A DNA stretch of 6,612 nucleotides from Verrucomicrobiota bacterium. Its GTDB lineage: Bacteria; Verrucomicrobiota; Verrucomicrobiia; Limisphaerales; JAEYXS01. A program made the translations under genes and the position numbers. The notes under the pieces are model-generated. The model ran no database searches. It saw only the letters and a program-made list of their open reading frames with translations, and had not been told where the DNA came from. This document shows positions 1-5,916 of the stretch, one piece after another. The stretch lies in the NCBI GenBank assembly GCA_021156225.1, contig JAJNBN010000206.1, forward strand, positions 1-6,612, given 5' to 3'. The first letter of the stretch is position 1. Every line of letters starts with the position of its first letter.

Positions 1-93
1 CACCCTGGGTGACGAGTAGAATTTCCCAGTGCATTTATAGCGCCGCGGTGAAGAGCAGATGACAACCGGCCTCGAATGCGGTAAACCATTCTC

Positions 94-1485
94 ATGTCTG
101 CTTTGCTCATTTTGCTGGCCGGTCTCCTTGGTTTTTCCCTCACGGGCTGGTCACAAACGCCGGCTACCAAACCGTCTGAGCCGCTGACTTGGAAAGCCGG
201 TGTCGCCACCACCATCATCACCCCGGCCACGAATATGTTCATGGCTGGCTACGCCTCGCGCAACAAACCTTCCGAGGGCAAGGCGCAGGACCTTTTCGCC
301 AAAGCCCTCGCCATCGAGGATGCGAATGGCTACCGCCTCGTCTTCGTGACCGTCGATCTCATCGGCATCCCACGCAAGATGCGCAAGAGTCTGGAGACCC
401 GCCTGCAATCCGCCCATCAACTCCAGCCCGAGCAATTTCTCCTGAACGCCTCGCACACCCATTGTGGTCCTGAATTCCGCCCTGGCCGCACGCCTTCCGA
501 CGAGGTCGGGATGAAACCCACGTTGCCCGGCGATCGCTACGGTGATGAGGTGGAGAACCAGGTATTCGCCCTGATCGGCGAGGCTTTGAAACAACTTGCC
601 CCCGCCAAGCTGGCCTACACCCGCGCCCGTTGCGGCTTCGCGATGAACCGCCGTTTGCCCCAGCCGAACGGCACTTATCGTATTGCAGCGCATCCCGAGG
701 GTCCCGTGGATCACGATGTGCCCGTGCTGCGTGTCGATGGCGCGGATGGCAAGCTCCGCGCCGTGCTCTTCGGCTACGCGTGCCATAACACCACCCTGAG
801 CTTCTACCAGTTCTGCGGTGATTACGCCGGCTACGCCCAGGAGTATCTGCAAACGGACAATCCCGGAGTGACCGCACTCTTCCTCACCGGTTGCGGTGGT
901 GATCAGAATCCCTATCCGCGCGGCACCCTTGATCTCGCGCAGAAGCATGGCCGCTCCCTTGCCACTGCCGTGGAAGCCGCTCTCGTGGCCACGGCCAAGC
1001 CCCTCACGGGTTCACTGAACTCCGCCTACGGCGAGATCCCGCTCGCCTACGCCACGCCACCTTCACGCGAGGAGTTCACCGCGCGACTCGCCTCAAAGGA
1101 CAAATCCGAAGCGACGCACGCGAAGCGGATGCTGGAGCGGCTCGATAAGGGCGAAGCGCTGCCTACGACCTATCCTTATCCCATCCACGTCGTGCAGCTT
1201 GGTCACGAATTGAAACTCATCGCCCTCGGCGGTGAGGTGGTGGTGGATTACTCGTTGCGCTTCAAGCGCGAGTTCGGCGGCGCCGGTGCCGTGTGGATCG
1301 CCGGTTATTCCAATGACGTCATGGGCTACATCCCCAGCGAACGCATCTTGAAAGAAGGCGGTTACGAAGGCGGCGAAGCCATGCGCCTCAGTTCCAGCCA
1401 TCCCGGTCCCTGGGCCAGTGGCCTGGAGGAACAGATCGCGACCAAGGTGAAGGAACTGGAACGTGCGGTCCGGCCAAACCGTTAG
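94..1485 (+). CDS. Secreted neutral/alkaline ceramidase-like hydrolase
   Basis: A 463-residue protein of the neutral/alkaline non-lysosomal ceramidase N-terminal domain family, whose known members are zinc amidases that cleave the N-acyl bond of ceramide. Residues 1-20 are a hydrophobic signal peptide, with cleavage likely near WSQ; its n-region lacks Lys/Arg, which is slightly unusual. Visible family landmarks are ITPATNMFMAGY (42-53), the NASHTHCGP motif (118-126, H121/H123), GYACHNTT (228-234, H231), GGE at 379-381 and NDVMGYIPS (407-415, Y412). These match the two His, Glu and Tyr zinc ligands described for bacterial ceramidase. Full-length ceramidases run to about 650-700 residues; this one ends after the catalytic domain and lacks the C-terminal Ig-like domain, as in many environmental paralogues, so the true substrate is uncertain. 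The start is bounded by an in-frame TAA at 82-84. No strong Shine-Dalgarno is seen. It converges on the next gene with 10 bp between stops. Confidence 0.9.
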   Translation: MSALLILLAGLLGFSLTGWSQTPATKPSEPLTWKAGVATTIITPATNMFMAGYASRNKPSEGKAQDLFAKALAIEDANGYRLVFVTVDLIGIPRKMRKSLETRLQSAHQLQPEQFLLNASHTHCGPEFRPGRTPSDEVGMKPTLPGDRYGDEVENQVFALIGEALKQLAPAKLAYTRARCGFAMNRRLPQPNGTYRIAAHPEGPVDHDVPVLRVDGADGKLRAVLFGYACHNTTLSFYQFCGDYAGYAQEYLQTDNPGVTALFLTGCGGDQNPYPRGTLDLAQKHGRSLATAVEAALVATAKPLTGSLNSAYGEIPLAYATPPSREEFTARLASKDKSEATHAKRMLERLDKGEALPTTYPYPIHVVQLGHELKLIALGGEVVVDYSLRFKREFGGAGAVWIAGYSNDVMGYIPSERILKEGGYEGGEAMRLSSSHPGPWASGLEEQIATKVKELERAVRPNR

Positions 1486-1495
1486 CCCGCGACGC

Positions 1496-2692
1496 TCACG
1501 CCTTCGCGACTTCCACGCGCAGCAACGAGTCCAGGCTGTGCTTCTTGATGCCGAAGAAGTGTTTGAACTCCTCGATCTTTTCCTTCGCCGCGTGATTCGT
1601 GAAAGGCTCCCCATCCCGCACCGCCGCGATCATCAGATTCTTCGGCGTATGCTCGGAAGCGACGAACTCGAACACCTTCGTCTTGTACCCCGCCCATTCC
1701 AGATACAGCGCGCGGAGGCCATCGGTGGCCCACTCCGCCATGCGTTCTTCCATCACCCCGTGGCGCAACACCGGAGCCAGCACCGTCGGATGCTGCAATT
1801 GCGGGCGCACTTCTTTGTGGCAACATGGCGCCACCACGATCAGCTTCGCGCGCATCTCCACTCCGCGCCGGATCGCTTCATCCGTCGCCGTGTTGCAAGC
1901 GTGCAGCGCGATCAGCACCTCGATGTCCTTCACTCGCACCTTGTCGATCGCCCCTTCCATGAAGGTCAGTCCCGTAGCATTGATCTCCTTCGCCAACGCA
2001 TTCGTCTTCTCCACCAAGTCCGGCCGTGATTCCACGCCCAGCACTTCCACTGGCGAATGCTTCGTGCGCCGCAACCAATGCCACGCCGCGAACGTCAGAT
2101 AACCTTTCCCGCAACCCATGTCCGCGATGTTCAGCGGCTGACCCGGCTTCCATCCGCAATCATCCAGCAGATGCGACAAGATCTCGAGATACCGGTTGAT
2201 CTGGCGATGCTTGTCTGCCATCGAGGGCAACACCTTGCCCGTCGGATCCACCACACCCAGAGCCACCAGCCAGTCATTCGCCGTCGCATCCAGCAAGCGC
2301 ACCCGCTCACGATCATGCGAGCCTGAAGGCGCCGTGGCCACTGCGGGCTTGTGATTCGAGAGCTGCGGCTGGCCGCCCTTGCGCGGGAAGTGCAATTGCC
2401 AATCCTTCTGCGTCGTGCCCAGCAGCGCATTCTTCCACGCCCCGTGCAACTGCTCCTCCAGCCAGATGGTGCCTTTCTCCAGCGGGATGTTCTTCGCGAT
2501 GTCATTCGTCCGCCGCGTGAAGGTCATCGCCAGATGCGGTGCCTGGCGGATCTGCACCCGCCGCACCGTTATCCGCTCGATGCCGTCATCCGGCTCCGTG
2601 GGCCCGGACAGGACGAGACGCACAAACGTGCCGTCCTGGAGGCTCGTTTCCGTCTTCGCGATGAACTCAACTATCGGATCAGCATTCTGCAT
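1496..2692 (-). CDS. Class I SAM-dependent methyltransferase (Methyltransf_32/METTL25-like)
   Basis: A 398-residue cytoplasmic protein with a Rossmann-type SAM-binding domain from about residue 150. Motif I is DMGCGKGYLTF (191-201), the acidic ribose-binding position is E221 (GVES), and later motifs are LIALHACNTATDEA (260-273) and VVAPCCHKE (286-294). The HAC and PCCH signatures are typical of the Methyltransf_32 group that includes eukaryotic METTL25 and RRNAD1. A conserved-looking lead-in (SMADKHRQINRYLEIL, 157-172) precedes motif I. Residues 1-125 form a separate basic N-terminal region (VRRVQIRQAPHLAMTFTRRTNDIAKNIP within about 43-70) that could contact nucleic acid, but I cannot assign it. 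The methylated substrate is unknown. The start codon is ATG at 2692-2690 with only weak Shine-Dalgarno likeness upstream. The gene is convergent with the ceramidase-like gene and has no visible operon partner. Confidence 0.85.
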   Translation of the reverse strand: MQNADPIVEFIAKTETSLQDGTFVRLVLSGPTEPDDGIERITVRRVQIRQAPHLAMTFTRRTNDIAKNIPLEKGTIWLEEQLHGAWKNALLGTTQKDWQLHFPRKGGQPQLSNHKPAVATAPSGSHDRERVRLLDATANDWLVALGVVDPTGKVLPSMADKHRQINRYLEILSHLLDDCGWKPGQPLNIADMGCGKGYLTFAAWHWLRRTKHSPVEVLGVESRPDLVEKTNALAKEINATGLTFMEGAIDKVRVKDIEVLIALHACNTATDEAIRRGVEMRAKLIVVAPCCHKEVRPQLQHPTVLAPVLRHGVMEERMAEWATDGLRALYLEWAGYKTKVFEFVASEHTPKNLMIAAVRDGEPFTNHAAKEKIEEFKHFFGIKKHSLDSLLRVEVAKA

Positions 2693-2889
2693 GTGGCGAA
2701 CACTCTAACCAATGTCCGCCAAATGGAAAGCAGACGCTTTCACCCCCCACGTCGCCGTCCCGCGTGCGGGATGATGAGGCGGAACGAGCCTTAGATTGGT
2801 AAGGATGAGTTCCACCTCGTCCCAAACTAAACCTTGAGGCTTTGGCGAACCAACAGCAGGAACATGGAGACGTGAGCGCTTTACGAATG

Positions 2890-2927
2890 CCCCTTTCTTC
2901 ATTCTCCCTTCTTAATTCTCCATTCCC
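2890..2927. repeat. 38-bp pyrimidine-rich interspersed repeat, copy 1
   Basis: This begins CCCCTTTCTTCATTCTCCC. It matches the copy at 3157-3194 at 35 of 38 positions. Each unit carries an internal approximate duplication (CTTTCTTCATTCT followed by CCTTCTTAATTCT). On the minus strand it is purine-rich. The function is unknown; it looks like a dispersed intergenic repeat. Confidence 0.7.
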
Positions 2928-2994
2928 CGAAGTGGCCTGCCATCCAGTTTGTTCAATGTGACACTCTCACAGTTGCATCCTGTCCTGCGGTACT

Positions 2995-3105
2995 CTAGCA
3001 ACCAGTCCACACCTCCCGCACCAAACCCTCGCCAGCCAACTCCACAAAGAAATACAGCTGAAGAAAATCGAATGTCCCGCCGAAGCACAGAGCTTCATCT
3101 CCCTC
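2995..3105 (-). pseudogene. Possible C-terminal coding remnant
   Basis: On the minus strand a frame ending at TAG (2997-2995) reads a protein-like tail containing FGGTFDFLQLYFFVELAG and then EGLVREVWTGC before the stop. The frame stays open back to about 3195 but has no start codon, and it runs through the hairpin repeat and the 38-bp repeat. Only the segment up to about 3105 looks protein-like. It may be the 3' end of a decayed gene, part of a longer dispersed repeat, or chance. I cannot link it to a family. Confidence 0.2.
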
Positions 3106-3147
3106 TCCTCCATCGATAGATGGAGGAGAGGGCACGGGGAGAGGAGG
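3101..3147. repeat. Hairpin repeat, copy 1
   Basis: A perfect 14-bp inverted repeat, CCCTCTCCTCCATC (3101-3114) and GATGGAGGAGAGGG (3119-3132), flanks a 4-base GATA loop. It is followed by a purine-rich tail ending GGGGAGAGGAGG. The same arrangement recurs at 3447-3488 with a different stem top and loop. Neither strand has a T-run after the stem, so it is not a standard intrinsic terminator. It resembles a REP/MITE-like dispersed palindromic element. Confidence 0.75.
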
Positions 3148-3156
3148 CGCTGAGCA

Positions 3157-3194
3157 CCCCTTTCTTGATTCTCCCTTCTCAATTCTGCATTCCC
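3157..3194. repeat. 38-bp pyrimidine-rich interspersed repeat, copy 2
   Basis: This begins CCCCTTTCTTGATTCTCCC and differs from copy 1 (2890-2927) at three positions. It lies 10 bases downstream of the hairpin repeat at 3101-3147, so the two repeat types may form a composite element. Confidence 0.7.
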
Positions 3195-3446
3195 TTTAAG
3201 GAACTATGTCAAAGAGCAATGAAACCATCCGACCCCTGCAAATGTATCTGATTCTGCCTCCTCACTACAGGGAGGCTGAACTTCAGCCGCTGTCCAAGGC
3301 CAGGCCGGTTCCGCAGTGGCTACCAGAGATTCCCCGGTTGGTCATATAATCCTATGCCGCCCGACGTCCCGTTCCCCCTCCGGCTTACGGACCCTGATCC
3401 ATACGCCCGATACACCCACATATCCTACGAGACAGGCCTTTCATTT

Positions 3447-3488
3447 CCCTCTCCTCCGGTGTCGGAGGAGAGGGTCAGGGAGAGGAGG
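3447..3488. repeat. Hairpin repeat, copy 2
   Basis: A perfect 12-bp inverted repeat, CCCTCTCCTCCG (3447-3458) and CGGAGGAGAGGG (3463-3474), flanks a GTGT loop. The tail is TCAGGGAGAGGAGG, nearly the same as after copy 1. The stem tips differ between copies (CATC-GATA-GATG against CG-GTGT-CG) while pairing is kept, which suggests the folded form matters or that the copies arose as a palindromic family. Confidence 0.75.
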
Positions 3489-4165
3489 CTTTTCCTTTCG
3501 GACTTCATACCTCTCACCTCGCCCGTCCCTTAATGGTTCCATAAGGACTGCCACCTCCCCGCCAACGCAGGACATAACAATGCAATAAATCGCATTACCA
3601 TGCTTGATGACTTGGGATTCTCCAGAGGCTGCCTGCCGCTCCGATTGAGCGCCAACCTCTGTTCCACCCGTCCTTTACCAACAGCGAGCTGCCAGCACTG
3701 AAAATCCTACCACAAAACCCCGCCATCACAATAAATTTTTCACATCCTAAAAATCAAATTACCTAATCCGTTCCCGCTCAAAAACTTGCACCAAAAAAAT
3801 AATTTTACCCCCATCTTCCCGACTCGAAACCGAAAACGAGAAACCAGAAACCTTTCCCATTCGCTTGACCCCATTCGTTTGAAAAACTTCCCCCTCGCCT
3901 TGTCCCTCTTGTTGATCCTGCCCACACCCTTTTCCCTGCCTCCCTGATCCCCTCCTTCGCGAGCCAGTTTACCTCGGCAAACCGTCATGGCGGCACGACG
4001 CGAAGGTAGACGTGGGTGCAGCGCCGCGAAACCCACGGACCAACGCCCTCTCCCAAAATCAAGTCGCGTAGCGACGACCCGCTCCTTAACCGTCCCGCCT
4101 CGTTTCCCCCGTAGCGCTTCAGTAACTCCAAGCTCGACAAGCACCACCGCCTTTCCTACAAACAT

Positions 4166-4171
4166 TTGACA
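4166..4171 (+). promoter_or_regulatory. Possible -35 box upstream of the first cassette
   Basis: TTGACA at 4166-4171 is a perfect sigma-70 -35 hexamer, 37 bp before the first cassette junction, about where a cassette promoter (Pc) could lie. There is no good -10 at normal spacing: at 17 bp the hexamer is TTTGCA. This is a weak suggestion only. Confidence 0.2.
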
Positions 4172-4198
4172 ACCCATCAGACCGCAGTTTTGCAGCTC

Positions 4199-4213
4199 CC
4201 TTAACTGTTAATC
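4199..4213 (+). other. Candidate attI-like junction at the left edge of the cassette array
   Basis: CTTAAC and GTTAATC face each other across one base: TTAAC at 4201-4205, T at 4206, then GTTAATC at 4207-4213. Integron attI core sites have two inverted integrase-binding boxes with a GTTRRRY box cut between G and TT. Here the box departs from GTTRRRY at the sixth base (T in place of a purine), so this is either an unusual or degenerate attI-type site, or a decayed junction. The spacing to the first start codon (12 bases) is like that in the other cassettes. Confidence 0.35.
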
Positions 4214-4225
4214 GGCTTCACGCGT

Positions 4226-4576
4226 ATGAAGATTGATCCGCAGAGTGTGTATGTCGGCATGGGAGTAGTAGGCGCTATCGCCGGTGGCCTCGGTATTTTG
4301 CGTCGTCGCCTGTTGCGCGTCTTCGCTTGGTGCTTGGCCGGCTTTCTTGTCTTTGAGCTGCTCTGCTCCCTCACCCGCTCGGAGTTTCTCGCTCCTGTTT
4401 GGTGGGCAGTTCACCTGCCGTCAATCATAGCTCTTGGCGGGGATGAGATTTTGGAGCGTCATGGTGCAGTTGTGAGCACTGTATTTCATCTCGGAGACTT
4501 TTTCCTTTGGTCGGCACTCATCACGGGACTATTTTGGCTTGGAGACAGAACACGGAGACATGAAGCTGTCGCCTAA
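4226..4576 (+). CDS. Cassette 1: multi-pass membrane protein of unknown function
   Basis: A 116-residue, strongly hydrophobic protein, not recognised. Likely membrane segments are at about residues 8-25, 31-50, 56-72 and 86-106. A basic stretch RRRLLR (26-31) between the first two and basic residues at the end (DRTRRHE) suggest those parts face the cytoplasm. ATG at 4226 lies 12 bases after the GTTAATC box, with no clear Shine-Dalgarno. The gene reads into the attC: its last codons are GTC GCC TAA, with GCC TAA lying inside the R'' box GCCTAAC at 4571-4577, so the recombination site supplies the stop codon. Confidence 0.7.
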   Translation: MKIDPQSVYVGMGVVGAIAGGLGILRRRLLRVFAWCLAGFLVFELLCSLTRSEFLAPVWWAVHLPSIIALGGDEILERHGAVVSTVFHLGDFFLWSALITGLFWLGDRTRRHEAVA

Positions 4577-4696
4577 CCAGCACGCTACAGCGAACCGCCG
4601 CCCCGCTTTTCAGTCGAACGGTTCGAGTAATTTGTCAGCGATTGTTGCAGCCGACCGGGCGTTTCCGGCGGCGGTCGCTGACCTTGGTCGTTAGGC
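4571..4696 (+). repeat. attC site 1 (126 bp)
   Basis: The R'' box GCCTAAC (4571-4577) pairs with the R' box GTTAGGC (4690-4696). The inner arms also pair: CAGCGAACCGCCGCC on the left against the reverse complement of GGCGGCGGTCGCTG on the right, with one unpaired A in the left arm. This one-base asymmetry is the extrahelical-base signature of attC. It is the longest site here because of a longer variable central part. Confidence 0.88.
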
Positions 4697-4715
4697 GGCT
4701 TGCTCACGAGAACAC

Positions 4716-4889
4716 ATGGAAGCATATCCAATACAAATCGGTCTTACCGAACGCCGCGACATAATCCTCGCGCAAGGGGACGGCGAGCACGAGCAGGTGA
4801 TTACCCTTTCACCCGACCAAGTTGAACAGGTTGTCGCCGCTCTTCGTGTGGCCGTAGAGACGCTCGGGAAGTCGAAAAGAACATCATGA
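4716..4889 (+). CDS. Cassette 2: 57-residue acidic protein
   Basis: A small intact gene that fills its 293-bp cassette: ATG at 4716, TGA at 4887-4889, eight bases before the next attC. The product starts MEAYPIQIGLTERRDIIL and contains QVITLSPDQVEQVVAAL at about residues 27-43, which reads as a short beta segment followed by an amphipathic helix. Such I-x-L-S-P-x-Q-V patterns are common in small proteins of unknown role. CACGAG ends five bases before the ATG and could be a weak ribosome binding site. The neighbouring attC sites support it as the cassette's gene; no function is assigned. Confidence 0.7.
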   Translation: MEAYPIQIGLTERRDIILAQGDGEHEQVITLSPDQVEQVVAALRVAVETLGKSKRTS

Positions 4890-4896
4890 CCACGCC

Positions 4897-4989
4897 GCCT
4901 AACCATGCGCTGCAGCGAACCCAGCGGGATCGCTTTTGTTTTCAGTCTTGCGTTTTCAGCGCCGGGTCGCTGCGCTTGGGTCGTTAGGC
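4897..4989 (+). repeat. attC site 2 (93 bp)
   Basis: GCCTAAC at 4897-4903 and GTTAGGC at 4983-4989 form the outer arms. The inner arms are GCAGCGAACCC on the left and GGGTCGCTGCGC on the right, which pair except for an extra A in the left arm. It shares its length and both ends with attC 3 and 4 but differs from them in the central segment. Confidence 0.92.
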
Positions 4990-4996
4990 CACTCGT

Positions 4997-5332
4997 ATGA
5001 TTCCACGCATCCACACTCTTTCACTCTGCTTAGTTGCCATGCTGACTTTGGCTGGTTGCGCCTCAACTGCCGACCTAGCCAAGAACGAGAGCAGCACCTG
5101 CGGGGTTCACAAGTCCGCAATGACGACTCAGGTGGTTGACTGCGCGCCCGGCGGGAACTCGGTTTACAGGCCGGAGTATGATAAAGCTCGGCGGACTCAA
5201 TTTCCCCACCACGGACGCATTCATTTCTCTGAGGATCACGGTTACATGTATGCGCGACATTTGCGGACTTACGTTTGCGCGGAGTGCACCAAGGCGCACG
5301 ACCAGTGGCGGACGGAACACCCAAACAAATGA
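4997..5332 (+). CDS. Cassette 3: small lipoprotein with CxxH and CxxC motifs
   Basis: A 111-residue predicted lipoprotein. Residues 1-20 form a type II signal peptide with lipobox LAGC and lipidation at C21, so the mature protein should be membrane-anchored outside the cytoplasm. The mature part has CGVH (35-38) and, near the end, YVCAEC (92-97) followed by KAHDQW. The CxxH...CxxC pair could bind a metal, and a central HHGRIHF segment (71-77) adds histidines. I have an impression of similar small proteins with C-x-x-H near the start and C-x-x-C near the end, but I cannot name the family. ATG at 4997 lies seven bases after GTTAGGC (4983-4989). AGG within that box is eight bases from the start codon and could act as a minimal ribosome binding site. 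Confidence 0.75.
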   Translation: MIPRIHTLSLCLVAMLTLAGCASTADLAKNESSTCGVHKSAMTTQVVDCAPGGNSVYRPEYDKARRTQFPHHGRIHFSEDHGYMYARHLRTYVCAECTKAHDQWRTEHPNK

Positions 5333-5342
5333 CGACACAACG

Positions 5343-5435
5343 GCCTAACCATGCGCTGCAGCGAACCCGGCGAGAGCGTCGCGGTTGCAATTGTTGCGTC
5401 CCGTGCGCCGGGTCGCTGAGCTTGGGTCGTTAGGC
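5343..5435 (+). repeat. attC site 3 (93 bp)
   Basis: GCCTAAC at 5343-5349 and GTTAGGC at 5429-5435. The inner arms are GCAGCGAACCCGGCG and CGCCGGGTCGCTGAGC, again with one unpaired A on the left. It differs from attC 4 at only five of 93 positions, all in the central part. Confidence 0.93.
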
Positions 5436-5437
5436 GT

Positions 5438-5800
5438 ATGAGCGCACCCGCCACGAAAACAGGACGATGGAAGCGGTTCATCGCTATCGGCGTCTGTGCA
5501 GGCGTGTTGCTTGTCGGAGTAGCTATCGCGCTTTGCTACGCGACGCGGCTTTCATACATTTACTGTCTTTCTCGCGAGAAGTCATGGTTGGCGGCGAAGA
5601 CGGAAGCCGAGCTTGATGGCAGGATGTGGGCCTTCTACACCAAGCGAGCGATTGCCCCGTCGGACTCAATGTGGGGTAAGAGATACGCTCTGAAGCCAGA
5701 CGAGCGCATGATCCAGTATCTCATATTCGCCAAAGAGCCGCTGGACGTTGTATTCGACCGCGAGTCCCGAGTCGTTGCCGCTTTCACATCATACGAATGA
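5438..5800 (+). CDS. Cassette 4: single-pass membrane-anchored protein of unknown function
   Basis: A 120-residue protein with a short basic N-terminus (KTGRWKR, 7-13), one strong membrane segment at about 14-35 and a soluble C-terminal domain. The C-terminal half has an ordered look: DSMWGKRYALKPDERMIQYL at 76-95, then EPLDVVFDRESRVVAAFTSYE at 100-120, consistent with two or three beta strands. By the positive-inside rule the C-terminal domain is probably outside the cytoplasm. No family is assigned. The ATG begins only two bases after GTTAGGC, so there is no room for a normal ribosome binding site outside the attC; initiation must use attC sequence or be leader-independent. Confidence 0.75.
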   Translation: MSAPATKTGRWKRFIAIGVCAGVLLVGVAIALCYATRLSYIYCLSREKSWLAAKTEAELDGRMWAFYTKRAIAPSDSMWGKRYALKPDERMIQYLIFAKEPLDVVFDRESRVVAAFTSYE

Positions 5801-5810
5801 CATCACATGC

Positions 5811-5903
5811 GCCTAACCATGCGCTGCAGCGAACCCGGCGGGAGCGTCGCGGTGGCCATCGTTGCGTTCCGTGCGCCGGGTCGCTGAGCTTGGGTCGTTA
5901 GGC
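5811..5903 (+). repeat. attC site 4 (93 bp)
   Basis: GCCTAAC at 5811-5817 and GTTAGGC at 5897-5903. It is nearly the same as attC 3, and the outer 30 or so bases at each end match it exactly, including the extra A in the left inner arm. Confidence 0.93.
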
Positions 5904-5916
5904 CGCTTCGCACGCC

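Larger units (their letters stand above)
2693..4207. other. Gene-poor intergenic region between chromosomal genes and cassette array
   Basis: About 1.5 kb with no reading frame that looks like a real protein. Open frames here give low-complexity Arg/Pro/Ser or Gly/Lys/Arg-rich products without domains, initiation signals or normal codon use. It contains two copies of a 38-bp pyrimidine-rich repeat, two copies of a hairpin repeat, a short hairpin at 2758-2771 (TCCCG/CGGGA), a 7-bp inverted repeat at 3274-3288 (GGCTGAA c TTCAGCC), an AT-richer patch at about 3720-3800 and a polypyrimidine-rich run at about 3885-3955. No integrase (tyrosine recombinase) coding sequence is visible on either strand, although this is where an integron's intI would normally lie. 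Confidence 0.7.

Noticed and set aside
1486..1495. Bidirectional terminator between the two convergent genes
   Set aside because: The gap is only 10 bases with no hairpin or T-run; any terminator would have to lie inside the coding regions.
2705..2902. 65-residue minus-strand frame upstream of the methyltransferase
   Set aside because: It begins within the 38-bp repeat and includes a short hairpin. It could be part of a dispersed repeat, but I see no evidence that it is a gene.
3101..3132. Strong hairpin as an intrinsic terminator
   Set aside because: No T-run follows the stem on either strand and no gene ends nearby. The second copy supports a dispersed repeat instead.
3345..3350. TATAAT hexamer as a promoter
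   Set aside because: No -35 like sequence lies at proper spacing and no gene follows in either direction.
3316..3588. 90-residue plus-strand frame in the intergenic region
   Set aside because: It runs through the hairpin repeat, is rich in Arg/Pro/Ser/Thr and lacks any domain or initiation signal.
3740..4177. 145-residue minus-strand reading frame next to the array, a possible integrase remnant
   Set aside because: The product is Gly/Lys/Arg-rich, has none of the tyrosine recombinase motifs and overlaps AT-rich and polypyrimidine stretches. It looks like a chance open frame in skewed sequence.
4691..5390. Minus-strand frames of 107 and 144 residues opposite cassettes 2 and 3
   Set aside because: They run through attC sites, whose repetition gives shared peptide stretches such as LTTQAQRPGA in several antisense frames. 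They are shadows of the + strand cassette genes.
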